A program made the position numbers and the translations under genes. A DNA stretch of 64,000 bases, from contig NZ_VFPB01000006.1 of NCBI RefSeq assembly GCF_006716465.1, positions 124,001 through 188,000 on the forward strand, written 5' to 3'. Of this stretch, positions 45,750 to 55,355 are shown one piece after another. Position 1 is the stretch's first letter, and each line of letters opens with the position of its first letter. The notes beneath the pieces are model-generated. The model ran no database searches, had not been told where the DNA came from, and worked only from the letters and a program-made list of their open reading frames with translations. This stretch comes from Pseudoxanthomonas sp. 3HH-4. Lineage in GTDB: Bacteria > Pseudomonadota > Gammaproteobacteria > Xanthomonadales > Xanthomonadaceae.

Positions 45750-46154
45750 CAGCCGTCGACCGTCCCGTCCATGCGTCCCGCCAGCCACCGCGTGTCACGG
45801 TGGCATGCGCAAGCCTTCAATCCTCTGGCCCGGTCGGTGATGACGTTGGCGTCGTCGCTCATCTTCTCTTCGATCCGCTGCTGTCCCGACACGGTCGTCC
45901 GCGCGGCGGGCCAGTTTAACCGGGCGGGAGCGCGCTGGCCGCGCCGAGCGAAGGAAGCGCAGCGTCGGGACCGAAGAAATCGTCGATAACGCAATGTGAC
46001 GTGACGCGGTGGCGTCGACAGGCTCCGCCATGCCGCAGTCCCCCGGCGCCAGCATCGAACCCTGAAAGGCGCGCACGCCGATCTTCGCAGTCCACGCGCG
46101 CTGCCAACGTGGCGACGCGTGGACCTCGCCGGCAGCGGGCGCGTCGTACGCGCG
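45750..46154. other. 405-base intergenic region before the cyanophycin operon
   Basis: No convincing gene. On the minus strand a 37-codon ORF (45862-45749, starting MSDDANVITDRARGLKACAC) ends in a TGATG overlap with iadA and could be a coupled leader peptide; its ribosome site is poor. A strong hairpin (46090-46124) lies near the telA end. The cyanophycin operon promoter must be here, but I could not identify a good -35/-10 pair. Confidence 0.4.
46090..46124 (-). terminator. Hairpin behind telA, possible terminator
   Basis: GTCCACGCG (46090-46098) pairs with CGCGTGGAC (46116-46124), with an inner GCCA/TGGC pair inside the loop. It is 31 bases after the telA stop. There is no T-run, so it may be a 3'-end stabiliser or rho-dependent. 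Confidence 0.4.
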
Positions 46155-47258
46155 CTACTGCGTGCCGTTGCCCGCCGTCGGCAGCGCCAGCCGCTTCTCC
46201 AGGTCCTCGCGCATGTCGACCAGTTCGGTGGACAGCTGCTTGCGCTTGGCCATGCCTTCGCGGTGGATCTCGCGGACTTCCTCCACAGTGCGGATCAGCG
46301 TCTCGTTGACGGTGCGCAGGGTCTCGATGTCGATCACCGAGCGCTGGTTGGCGCGCGCGGTGCCGACGGCGGTGGAGTGCACGAGTTCGGCATTCTTGCG
46401 CATCAGTTCGTTGCTGGCGTCGTCGATCGCGTTGGCCAGCTCGACCGCGTTGCGCTGGTCGGCCAGCGACAGCTGGATCGCGAACTGATTGCGCCACATC
46501 GGGATGGTGATGTCGCGCACGGCGCTGAACTTTTCGATCAGCTGGATCGCGTTGGCCTGGATCAGGCGGATCATCGGCAGCGTCTGGTCCGCCGCATGCT
46601 GCAGCACCTGCAGGTCGGACACGCGCTTGTCGATCAGGCGAAGCGCCGTGTCGAGCGCGGCACGGCGGGTGCGCGATTCCGGATCCTCCTGGCCCGACAG
46701 CGACGCCAGCTCCGCTTCCAGTTCGGCAATGCGAACGCGGCCGGCCGCCACGTGCACGCCCAGCTCGCGACGCTCGTCCAGCACGATGTCGTGCATCTGG
46801 TCGTACTCGCGCACGCGTTGCTGCTGGATCTGCTGGGTCTTGCCGACATCGGCCATCAGCTGGTCGATCTGGCGGTTGGTCGAGCTGTAGCGCTGGACCA
46901 GGTCGTCCTTGGTCGCGCGCATCTTGTCGATCAGCGGGCCGAGGATCGGCAACTTGGAGCGGCCATGGAAGGACTCGAGGTTCAGCGAACGCGCGATGCG
47001 CACCACTTCGCCCAGCTTGTCGCCGCTGCTGTCCAGATCGGCATTGCGGACCTTGTCCAGCAGTTGCGTGCTGAAGGCGCTGGTCTTGGTGGTCGCTTCG
47101 CTGCCATAGGTATGCAGGTTGCCGGGTGCGATGTCCTGCAGCGCCTTCGTTGCCTCCTGGATGCGCGGGATGTCGGCATTCTCCAGGCCCAGGTCGGTCA
47201 GCAACTGCGGCGACAGCGTCGCGGGCACCAGCGTCTGTTCGGGGTTCGTCGTCGTCAT
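46155..47258 (-). CDS. TelA/KlaA-family toxic anion resistance protein
   Basis: 367 residues, mostly helical and charged. The central IPMWRNQFAIQLSLADQRNAVELANAIDDASNELMRKNAELV and TARANQRSVIDIETLRTVNETLIRTVEEVREIHREGMAKR segments are the conserved core of the TelA family, originally linked to tellurite resistance but generally found in membrane-stress gene sets. No membrane helix or catalytic motif is seen. AGGAGG precedes the ATG, which overlaps the previous stop by four bases. It ends the seven-gene stress operon; no terB, terC or terD genes are nearby. Confidence 0.9.
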   Translation of the reverse strand: MTTTNPEQTLVPATLSPQLLTDLGLENADIPRIQEATKALQDIAPGNLHTYGSEATTKTSAFSTQLLDKVRNADLDSSGDKLGEVVRIARSLNLESFHGRSKLPILGPLIDKMRATKDDLVQRYSSTNRQIDQLMADVGKTQQIQQQRVREYDQMHDIVLDERRELGVHVAAGRVRIAELEAELASLSGQEDPESRTRRAALDTALRLIDKRVSDLQVLQHAADQTLPMIRLIQANAIQLIEKFSAVRDITIPMWRNQFAIQLSLADQRNAVELANAIDDASNELMRKNAELVHSTAVGTARANQRSVIDIETLRTVNETLIRTVEEVREIHREGMAKRKQLSTELVDMREDLEKRLALPTAGNGTQ

Positions 47259-47959
47259 GGGGCCTCCTGGGCTGGGGTGGCACGCGCTGGCGTCGCGGAT
47301 ACGACGGACGGCGCGGGCAGGTGTTCGATATGGGCTTCCAGTGCCTCTATCGTCCGCATGGCGGAGGATAGCTGCATTCCGTGATCGGCACCGGCGGCGA
47401 CGCCGAGCTGCTGGTCCAATAGCACGGTGAGCCGGGGCAGTTGCTGCGCGTGGCGCTCGGCGATGGCGAGCGCATTGGCAGCGACGAGGTCCAGCTGGCT
47501 GGCCGTGATCTCGTACGCGCTGCGCAACGTGATGAGATGCGCGAGACGCAACGACCCTGCAGGCGTGTCGCCTTCCGCCATCGCCTGCTGGCGCGCGAGT
47601 CCGTCGATCTCCTGTTGCAGCTGCGCACAGGCCTCGCGCAGCTGCCGCGCATGCGTGGCGAGCATCGCGTGCTGGTTGCGCAGCCGAGATGCCTCGAAAC
47701 CAGCCTGCCGCAGCAGGATGCCGCTGCGTTCCCGCAATGAGCGCGCTTCGGCGGCAAGACGGATGTCGCGGCCGATCAGTCGTCCCCAGAAACCCACGCT
47801 GCGCCGCAGCGCACGAGGATCAGCCGACAACAATACGGTGCGCAGATCGCGCAGTGTCGCCTGCAGGTCATCGGCGCCGGATTGTGCCAGCGCCTGGATG
47901 GCGGCGGCATGCGCGGCCAGGCCCGCGGCACGGGTCCCGCCGATGGCATTCTGATTCAT
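47255..47959 (-). CDS. Uncharacterised helical protein of the stress operon
   Basis: 234 residues, soluble and largely alpha-helical, with heptad-like stretches (QHAMLATHARQLREACAQLQQEIDGLARQQ) suggesting a coiled coil. The C-terminal 25 residues are Ala/Pro-rich. I do not recognise a family. It overlaps the giant ATPase gene at its start and telA at its end by four bases each (ATGA), so it is translationally coupled to both and most likely works with them. Confidence 0.75.
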   Translation of the reverse strand: MNQNAIGGTRAAGLAAHAAAIQALAQSGADDLQATLRDLRTVLLSADPRALRRSVGFWGRLIGRDIRLAAEARSLRERSGILLRQAGFEASRLRNQHAMLATHARQLREACAQLQQEIDGLARQQAMAEGDTPAGSLRLAHLITLRSAYEITASQLDLVAANALAIAERHAQQLPRLTVLLDQQLGVAAGADHGMQLSSAMRTIEALEAHIEHLPAPSVVSATPARATPAQEAP

Positions 47960-50900
47960 TGCGCATCATTCCCGTCGTCGCGCACGCGCGCCGGCGATAC
48001 ATCCAGGGTGGGCGTCGGCCGTTCCTCCCTGAATTCCAGACTGGCGATGACCTGGTCGAATTCCGCTTCACGTGGTGAGCGTGGCTTGGGCTTGCGCGTG
48101 CCGGCGGCTGCGGCGGGGGATACACCGTTGCGGAGCGCTTGGGCCAGCGCCACCAGCGCTCCATTGAGCTGATCCTGCCGCGCCATCGTATGCTGCAGGG
48201 CCTGCAACACCGGGGCGGTGTCGACGCCGGGCGTGGGCGGGGCAGCTGCGACCGGTTGTGGCATGCGCAATGAGTGCAGCGCCGACAAAAGGGCTTCCCA
48301 AGGAGCCGGCTGAGGGGCCTGGACCGGAGCGGGCTCGCCCAGTCGCTGCAGGCCGACCGCGATGTCGGCCAGCTGCGCGACGACACGGCCACCGACATCG
48401 GCGTCGTCCGCACCCATCGCCTTGTTGCGCAGGAAGTCCGCCTTGATCTGCTGCCAGCGTGCCTGTTCGTCGTCGGTCAGCGTGCCGCGCAACTCGCCCA
48501 GCTTCAGCAGGTTCTCCTCCGCGCCGGTGGTCAGCAGTTGCGCTTCGCCCAGGTAGTGGTCGGCGATCAACTGCTGCAGCTCGGTCGCGTTCATCACCGG
48601 CGAGATCTTCTCCGCCAGCTTGTTCATGTTGCGGTAGCTGCCTTGCAGGCGGAAGGGCGGCTCCACCCGGTACTTGTCCGCCTGCGCGGCACTGGCGATG
48701 TATTGCTGGTTGACGCAGTAGACCACGTCGCGCACGGTCAGCAGGCGCTGCAGCACGGCCACGATCTCGCCGATCTCAGCACCGCTGTACGCATGCGAAA
48801 GCTGGTTGGTGCTGACCTCCTTGCCGCGTGCCTTGTCGACCAGCAGGTACAGGTCGGCCATGTCGCGGGTGGCGAGCGGCGCCAGCACCGGGTTGGAGGT
48901 CAGGCAGTTCTCCACATAGCTCAGCAGGAACGCGTCCTCCATGCCGCCAAGCACGTCGCCCAGGTTGTAGATGTCCGCGCGGTTGGCCAGCATGTCGGGG
49001 ATCTTGAAGACTTCGCCGGACTCTGTGTACGGATTGCCCGCCATCACCACCGCGAACTTGCGTCCGCGCATGTCGTAGGTCTTGGTCTTGCCGCGCCAGA
49101 CGCCTTCGATGCGGCGCGTGCCATCGCACAGCGAGATGAACTTCTGCAGGAACTCCGGATGCGTATGCTGGATGTCATCCAGGTACAACATCACGTTGTT
49201 ACCCATCTCCAGCGCGAGGTTGAGTTTCTCAAGTTCCTGTCGCGACGTGGCATCCGGCGCCTGAGCCGGGTCCAGCGAACGCACCTCGTGGCCGAGCGCC
49301 GGGCCGTTGATTTTCATGAAGACCAGGCCCAGCCTGTGCCCCACGTATTCCATCAGCGTGGTCTTGCCGTAGCCGGGAGGCGAAATCATCATCAGCAGGC
49401 CCATCAGGTCGCTGCGCTTGTTCTCGCCGACGGTGCCCATCTGCTTGGCGAGGTTGTCGCCGATCACCGGCAGGTAGACGTCGTTGATCAGCTTGTTGCG
49501 CACGAACGAAGTGAGTGGGCGCGCCTTGAACTCCGACAGCCGCATCGCGGCGCGTTCGCGCTGCGCCACCTCGCTGCGCAGCGCCTGGTAGCGCTGCCAG
49601 GCCGGGACGAAGTGGTCGCGGTGTGCGGCGAAGCGCGCCGGCAGGTCGTCCACCGCCAGCGCCAGGCGTCCCTCGCGGATGCGCGGATGCTCGCCGAGCA
49701 ATCCCTCGACATGGCCGATCAATGTCACGTGCTCGACGACATGCGTCAGCTGCGCACCATGCCGGAACAGGGCGATCGCCTCGGGCACGTACGGCGCCAG
49801 GTGCGCCTGCTCCGGCAATGTGGCCAGTGCGTCCAGCGCCTGCCGCAGCAAGGCCCAGGCCGCAGCGGGCCGGCCTTCCAGGCGCTGCAGGGCACTGGCC
49901 AGCACGCTGCCTGCCGCATCGTCAGCCAGGCGCGCGCGGAAAGTGGTCACCAGTGCGTCCGCGTAATGGGTGAAGCGGAACGTCGGCGCCGCACCTGTGA
50001 CGGTGTCGATCAGGAAGACGGCGGCTGCCGCCGCGTCGGTTGCAGGGAAGGACAGTGCGTCGTGCTCCACCCAGGCAACGATCGTGGATGCCAGCTCGTC
50101 GCGCAGCGTCTGCACGGCGCGGCCGGCGGGCGATATCGCGTCGATCGCGCGTGCAGCGCGTATCCGGTCGATCGTTTCCTGCGGCGCGGCGTCGTCGCGG
50201 CACCACCACGCCACCGCCAGCGCGCGCGCGGTGGGCGCATGTCGCAGTGCACCGGCGGCGTTCCGCAGCGGCAGGAAGGCGCGCAGGATCGCCGCGGCAT
50301 CGTGGTCGTGGATGCCCTTCTCGTAGCCTTCGCGGTAGCGCGGCGCGGCGTACTCGCGCACGATCCGGTCCAGCGCTTCCGGATCGGCCAGGGCGTGGTC
50401 GAGCCGCGCGAGATCGAGCCCGCCTTCGCCGGCTTGCGCGTCGTCCAGGAGGCGACAGGCGAGATACTCGCCGCGGTACAGCGAAGGCGATTCCGACGCC
50501 AGTGCGACATCCCAGTACGGGCGCAGCGCGTCCAGCGCCGGCTCCTGCAGCGGCTCCAGGTAGTCGGTGCCGGTCAGGTGCACGGCCAGCGTGTCGCCGC
50601 GCGGGATCAGGGTAAGGTCCAGTGGCTGCGTGTTGACGCTGAAGCGATGGCGCGGTCCCAGGCGGATGACGTTGCCGGCGTCTTCGAACAGGTCGCTGCG
50701 GTCGCGCAGCCCGCGCACGGCCTGGTCGCGCGCGCCCTTGATGCGCGCCTCGATGTCGTCGGCCTTCACCGAGTCTTTCAGCTCGCGCAGGCGGCCGGCC
50801 AGTTCGCGCAGCTTGAGGATGAGTGCGTCGCCGGCGAAGAAGGCATTGAGTTCGTCCGGCGTGGTGAAGCGTTCGGTGCGCCGGCCAAGGCCTTCCAGGA

Positions 50901-53265
50901 TGCGGTTGGCGGCTTCCTGCACCGACTGCGCCTTGCGCTGGCGCTCGTCCAGCAGGGCCTGCTTGTGAGCCTCGAAGGCTTCCAGCATCTCCTCGCGCTT
51001 GGATAGGATGTCGCCGAGGAACTGCTCGTGCTCGCCGAACTGGCTCTCCAGCTCTTCCAACTGCACCATCAGGCGCGACAGCTGTTCGTCCGCCCGTTCC
51101 GGTGTGGTCGCCATCGCCAGCGCGTTGCTGACGGCCTGGCCGAACAGGGTGAATTGCGCGCCGAACTGCGCCACCGCTTCAGCCGAGCCCAGTTCGCGAC
51201 GGCGCTGGGTGGTGCGCGCACGCACTTGGTTGAGGCGGGCGTAGATCGCGGAAAGTGCATCGACCACGCGCGTGCGCTGGGTGGCGTCGTCGACCTTCAG
51301 CGTCGCCATGAGCTCGGACAGCATGTCGAGCTCGCCGGCCATGCCCTGCATGGCCTCGATGGCCTCGGCCAGTTCGCGTGCGCTGGTGGCCTTCTGTGCC
51401 TGCGCATCCAGCGTGCCTAGACGTTGCTGGAACGGCGCAAGCGCTTTCTCGCCGGCAAGGAACTGCCCTGTTGCCGTGCCGACGCGCTCGTGGGCCTCCT
51501 GCAGCGTGGCGACCATCGCGTCGATGGCCGGGATATCGATGTAGCGATAGTCGCGCAGCGTCAGCAGATGGCCGCGAAGACGCGAGATCGCGCCGAGCGC
51601 GTCGACAAATTCGCCGACGCCATTCCATCCCTCCGGCTGCAGGCGACCGAGCAGGGCGCGATGGTCGCGTTGCGCCTGCGCCATCGACGTCTCGGACTGG
51701 CGCCGGATCTCCTGCACCTTCTCGTATTCGTCAAGTACCGATTCGCCGGTGCCGGCGATCTCATGCAGCAGCGTAGCGAGGCCATCGCACTGCGCGTCGT
51801 CGATCCAGTGGTGCAGGTCGAACAGCCGGCGGGTCCCGTGCGTCAGCAACTGGTAGCGCTGTGCGGAGACGTCCGGGCGCTCGATCTCGCGGGCGAGGTC
51901 GAACAGGTTGGAAACCGCGCGCACAAGTTCGGCATTGCCCAGCCGGGCCATGAACGAGGTGCCGGCCGGCCGCGTCGCGGCGAATTCGTCCGAACTGAAA
52001 GGCGTCTGCCAGAGCTGCATCTGGTGGATGCGGGTCGGGTCGTCGTTCTCGGCGCGGAACAGCACCATGCGGCCATCGTGCAGGCGCGCGTAGCCGTGTG
52101 CGAGTACCGGTGGCTGCAGGCGGCGCTGCACCAGGTTGTAGACCAGCAGTGCGGCCTGGCCGGTTTCGCGCTCATAGAACACGTACATCACGTCCTCGCC
52201 GTTGGGCGAGCGGATCGTGCGCTTGTACTGCATGTCCTGCACGGCGGCATCGAATGCCTTGTGTTCGCCATTCTGCAGGTAGTAGCCGCCGGGGAAGATG
52301 ATGCCGTGGTCTTCGGGCAGCTGGATGCAGGCCTGCACGATGGCGTCCAGGCGCGTCACCTTGCCGGTCTGGGTGTTGTAGACCAGGCCACGCCAGGCGC
52401 TCTCGCGGTAGGGCAGCACCTTGAGCAGGAGCAGCGAACCCACGCGCGCGAACTCGATCTGTGCGTCGTCCAGCGACTGCGTCCGATCCTCGACCGGTTC
52501 GCTGTAGACGCCCGCGCCGCTTTCCGTGTTGTTCTCCACCTTGAGGGTCAGATCGCCGCCGATGGTCTCGACGAACAGCGTATCTAGGATGTTCAGGTGC
52601 GGATGGCGTCCGCTGACTTCCATGTCCTTGGTGGCACGCGTCCATTCGAAGTCGAACGGTGGAGGCAGTACGATGTCGCGCTCGCCCCGTGCATCGAGGT
52701 AGTTCACCTCGCCACCGGCGGTGAGGGTCCAGCGGAACACGCGGACATCGGTGTTCTTCAGGCCGATCTGGAACGCCATCAGCAACCGACCGTCGCGGAC
52801 GATCAGCTGCAGCAGGCGTGCGTCCTTGTAGTAACTGTACAGCTCGCCGAAGTCGCGTTGGAACGCGCCGTCGCCCAGGAAGCTCGTGGCGATATCGACG
52901 GGGGCAACGTCGTAACCGTCGCCGGTCTCCACCAGGCGATAGAGGCCGAACACGTCGCCCACGGACGTGGTCGCCTTCAATCCCATGTAGACGTTGAAGC
53001 CGAACAGCAACAAGTCACCGACCTGCACGATGTCGCGGCCGACCGAATTGTGCTCGGTGCGGATGCGCAGGCGGCCGATGGCTTCCATCCGGCTGTCGCC
53101 GAATTCCTGCAGGCGGCGCGTGTTGATCCCTTCCGTCACGGCACGCAGCCGCGCGCCCTGCTCGTCAAGGCGACGGCGCAGCACGTCGTAGGCGCCGCCC
53201 TGGGCGACCGCCTGGTCGATCTGCGTGTCGGTGGAAGGAACTTCGGCGTTCGGCATATCGGACAT
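47956..53265 (-). CDS. Giant AAA ATPase (annotated in databases as DNA repair ATPase)
   Basis: 1769 residues. The first ~450 residues look beta-rich with repeated strand-turn units (VQVGDLLLFGFNVYMGLK; GRLLMAFQIGLKNTDVRVFRW). Residues about 500-1000 are long charged helices, probably coiled coil. A AAA-type ATPase lies near the C-terminus, with Walker A PPGYGKTT (Lys1301), Walker B MLYLDD (ending 1364) and a later VVMAGNPYTESGE sensor-like segment. The tail after about 1620 is Pro/Ala-rich. Related giant ATPases carry the label DNA repair ATPase, but nothing here shows a DNA role. It follows the flotillin gene and is coupled to the small unknown gene. Confidence 0.85.
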   Translation of the reverse strand: MSDMPNAEVPSTDTQIDQAVAQGGAYDVLRRRLDEQGARLRAVTEGINTRRLQEFGDSRMEAIGRLRIRTEHNSVGRDIVQVGDLLLFGFNVYMGLKATTSVGDVFGLYRLVETGDGYDVAPVDIATSFLGDGAFQRDFGELYSYYKDARLLQLIVRDGRLLMAFQIGLKNTDVRVFRWTLTAGGEVNYLDARGERDIVLPPPFDFEWTRATKDMEVSGRHPHLNILDTLFVETIGGDLTLKVENNTESGAGVYSEPVEDRTQSLDDAQIEFARVGSLLLLKVLPYRESAWRGLVYNTQTGKVTRLDAIVQACIQLPEDHGIIFPGGYYLQNGEHKAFDAAVQDMQYKRTIRSPNGEDVMYVFYERETGQAALLVYNLVQRRLQPPVLAHGYARLHDGRMVLFRAENDDPTRIHQMQLWQTPFSSDEFAATRPAGTSFMARLGNAELVRAVSNLFDLAREIERPDVSAQRYQLLTHGTRRLFDLHHWIDDAQCDGLATLLHEIAGTGESVLDEYEKVQEIRRQSETSMAQAQRDHRALLGRLQPEGWNGVGEFVDALGAISRLRGHLLTLRDYRYIDIPAIDAMVATLQEAHERVGTATGQFLAGEKALAPFQQRLGTLDAQAQKATSARELAEAIEAMQGMAGELDMLSELMATLKVDDATQRTRVVDALSAIYARLNQVRARTTQRRRELGSAEAVAQFGAQFTLFGQAVSNALAMATTPERADEQLSRLMVQLEELESQFGEHEQFLGDILSKREEMLEAFEAHKQALLDERQRKAQSVQEAANRILEGLGRRTERFTTPDELNAFFAGDALILKLRELAGRLRELKDSVKADDIEARIKGARDQAVRGLRDRSDLFEDAGNVIRLGPRHRFSVNTQPLDLTLIPRGDTLAVHLTGTDYLEPLQEPALDALRPYWDVALASESPSLYRGEYLACRLLDDAQAGEGGLDLARLDHALADPEALDRIVREYAAPRYREGYEKGIHDHDAAAILRAFLPLRNAAGALRHAPTARALAVAWWCRDDAAPQETIDRIRAARAIDAISPAGRAVQTLRDELASTIVAWVEHDALSFPATDAAAAAVFLIDTVTGAAPTFRFTHYADALVTTFRARLADDAAGSVLASALQRLEGRPAAAWALLRQALDALATLPEQAHLAPYVPEAIALFRHGAQLTHVVEHVTLIGHVEGLLGEHPRIREGRLALAVDDLPARFAAHRDHFVPAWQRYQALRSEVAQRERAAMRLSEFKARPLTSFVRNKLINDVYLPVIGDNLAKQMGTVGENKRSDLMGLLMMISPPGYGKTTLMEYVGHRLGLVFMKINGPALGHEVRSLDPAQAPDATSRQELEKLNLALEMGNNVMLYLDDIQHTHPEFLQKFISLCDGTRRIEGVWRGKTKTYDMRGRKFAVVMAGNPYTESGEVFKIPDMLANRADIYNLGDVLGGMEDAFLLSYVENCLTSNPVLAPLATRDMADLYLLVDKARGKEVSTNQLSHAYSGAEIGEIVAVLQRLLTVRDVVYCVNQQYIASAAQADKYRVEPPFRLQGSYRNMNKLAEKISPVMNATELQQLIADHYLGEAQLLTTGAEENLLKLGELRGTLTDDEQARWQQIKADFLRNKAMGADDADVGGRVVAQLADIAVGLQRLGEPAPVQAPQPAPWEALLSALHSLRMPQPVAAAPPTPGVDTAPVLQALQHTMARQDQLNGALVALAQALRNGVSPAAAAGTRKPKPRSPREAEFDQVIASLEFREERPTPTLDVSPARVRDDGNDAQ

Positions 53266-53351
53266 CGGACCTCATCCTCGCCCGTCCTGGGCGGTCGATG
53301 CGGAAATCGGGGCCGGCGGACGGTGCCGCCGGCCGGCTCAGGCGGGATGCG

Positions 53352-55325
53352 TCAGGCGTCGGTCGCTTCGGCTGGGCGACCCGGCGCCGGCAGGCCGGCG
53401 CCCGCCAGGCGACCCAGCAGCTGCGACGCGATCGGGCTTTCGCCCACGATGCCTTCCAGCGCCTTGCCCAGCGAGATGCCCTTGGTCAACGCGTTGAACA
53501 CGCCGCCGTCCCCACCGATCAACTCGATGTTGGCACTCTTAAGCGCGCTGGCGAGGACTTCGGCGTTCTCGCGGGAGATTGCCTTGCCCGCGTCGATCGA
53601 CGCCAGCAGCTGGCGCAGCTGCGTTTCCAGCAGCATGCGGAACTCCTCGTGGCTGCGCGCATCCGGACTCATCTTGCCCATCGCGTCGAACTTGGAGGTC
53701 AGGCCTTCGGCTTCGGCGGACATCTTTTTGGCGATATTGCTCGCCTCGGCATCGCCCATGGCCTGGCTGGCACTGGCGTTGGCCAGGCCCAGCTTCTGCG
53801 CACCTTCTGCTTCGGCGGTCAGGCGTTCGTTCAACACGCGCGCATCCGCGTTGCCCTGTTTGTAGGTCGCGTCGGCCTTGGCTTCGAGCACGCGTGCTTC
53901 TGCCAGGCCGGTCTTCTCCATCGCCACGGCATTCGCTTCCTGCACCTGGGCCTGCGCCAGGCCGGGCGCGGCGCTCTCGGCACGTACACCGTCCGCCATC
54001 ACGCGCTTGGCTTCGGCCTGCTTGCCTGCGGCCTGTAGCTCGGCATCGGCCAGCACGGTCAGCTCGACCGCGCGGTGACGCGCCGCCTGCTCGGCGGCTT
54101 CGGCAGCCTTGACGTCCTTGACCAGCGTTTCCTGCGCGGCGGCTTCGGCGGCCAGGATGGTCACCTGCTTGGCGCGGTCGGCTTCGGCGACCTCGCGGGT
54201 CTCCTTGATCTTCTCTTCCGCCACCGCGACCGTCTGTTCGATCTGCGTGCGCTCGCGAACGACGTTCGCCACTTCCATGCGGCCCTGTTCGACCACCTTG
54301 TCGCGGTCGACTTCCTGCATCTGCACTTCCTTGTTGGTGTTGACGCGCTCCAACTGCTCAGCGCGCGCGACGCGCTCGAGTTCGATGGCGACGGCGCGAC
54401 GGCGGTTCTGCTCGGCCACTTCGACCTGGCGCAGCTGTTCCTGTTCGCGGATCTTGATCTGTTCCTCGGTTTCCAGGCGCGCGCGCTCGGACACCTGGCG
54501 CTGCTCCTCGATCACCTTGGCGGTCTCGGCGGCTTCGCGGGCGCGCACCGTTTCCACCTCGCGGTGCTGGCGCGCCTCGGCCTCGGCCTGCTGGCGCTCC
54601 AGCGCAAGCAGCGCCTCGCGGGCTTCGGTGTTCTTCTTGGTGATGGCCAGCTTCTCGTTCTGCTCCAGTTCGTTGGTCTGCACGTTCTGGCGCGCGGTCA
54701 GCTCGGTGATCTTGCGGATGCCTTCGGCGTCCAGGATGTTGCTGGGGTCGAGCAGGTGCTTCGGCGTCTGCTCCAGGTAGTCGATGGCGACGTCCTCCAG
54801 CACGTAGCCATTGAGGTCCTGGCCGATGACGGCGACGATCTCGTCGCGGAATTCCTGGCGCTTGTCGAACAGTTCGGTGAAGTCGAACTTCTTGCCGACG
54901 GTCTTCAGCGCCTCGGAGAACTTGGCGTTGAACAGCTCGTCCACCGCGTGCCTGTCGGACGCACGGTCGGCGCCGATCGCCTTGGCCACGCGCAACACGT
55001 CGGCGGGGGTCTCGTTAACGCGCAGATAGAACGCCACCGCGATGTCGGCGCGCATGTTGTCCTTGCAGACCAGGCCTTCCTTGCCGCGGCGGTCCACCTG
55101 CAGGGTGATCAGGCTGATCTTCATCAGCTCGGCCTTGTACAGCACCGGGATGATGAGCGCGCCGGTGAAATGCACCTTGGGCTGCGCGCTCATGTCGTTG
55201 ACGATGAGGGCGGTGCCCTGTTCGACCTTCTTGTAGAAGGCCTTGAAGATGCCAATGAAGCCGAACAGCAGCACCACCGCGACGCCGACGATGGTGAGGA
55301 CGAAAAGCAGGTTGGTGGTATCCAT
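53352..55325 (-). CDS. yqiK: Flotillin-like SPFH protein (YqiK type)
   Basis: 657 residues. One N-terminal membrane helix (LLFVLTIVGVAVVLLFGFIGIF) is followed by an SPFH/band-7 domain (about 30-220), a very long Glu/Ala/Arg-rich coiled coil (about 220-560, with many EAE and AEA repeats) and a C-terminal oligomerisation region rich in Gly. This is the architecture of bacterial flotillins, which assemble in ordered membrane patches. E. coli yqiK is likewise preceded by yqiJ, as here. It lies 30 bases after the YqiJ-like gene. Confidence 0.93.
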   Translation of the reverse strand: MDTTNLLFVLTIVGVAVVLLFGFIGIFKAFYKKVEQGTALIVNDMSAQPKVHFTGALIIPVLYKAELMKISLITLQVDRRGKEGLVCKDNMRADIAVAFYLRVNETPADVLRVAKAIGADRASDRHAVDELFNAKFSEALKTVGKKFDFTELFDKRQEFRDEIVAVIGQDLNGYVLEDVAIDYLEQTPKHLLDPSNILDAEGIRKITELTARQNVQTNELEQNEKLAITKKNTEAREALLALERQQAEAEARQHREVETVRAREAAETAKVIEEQRQVSERARLETEEQIKIREQEQLRQVEVAEQNRRRAVAIELERVARAEQLERVNTNKEVQMQEVDRDKVVEQGRMEVANVVRERTQIEQTVAVAEEKIKETREVAEADRAKQVTILAAEAAAQETLVKDVKAAEAAEQAARHRAVELTVLADAELQAAGKQAEAKRVMADGVRAESAAPGLAQAQVQEANAVAMEKTGLAEARVLEAKADATYKQGNADARVLNERLTAEAEGAQKLGLANASASQAMGDAEASNIAKKMSAEAEGLTSKFDAMGKMSPDARSHEEFRMLLETQLRQLLASIDAGKAISRENAEVLASALKSANIELIGGDGGVFNALTKGISLGKALEGIVGESPIASQLLGRLAGAGLPAPGRPAEATDA

Positions 55326-55355
55326 GGCGAAACTCCTTGAGGATGTGGCGGATGC

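Noticed and set aside
45795-46076. 93-codon minus-strand ORF before iadA
   Set aside because: Arg-rich composition typical of non-coding GC-rich DNA, no ribosome site and out of frame with the better small ORF at 45749-45862.
46155-47258. Tellurite resistance operon
   Set aside because: TelA is present, but no terB/C/D/Z or tehAB genes accompany it; the neighbours are membrane-stress proteins, so a tellurite-specific role is not supported.
48274-51006. 910-codon plus-strand frame inside the giant ATPase gene
   Set aside because: Antisense shadow; the minus-strand frame has Walker motifs and operon coupling, while this one has no recognisable domain.
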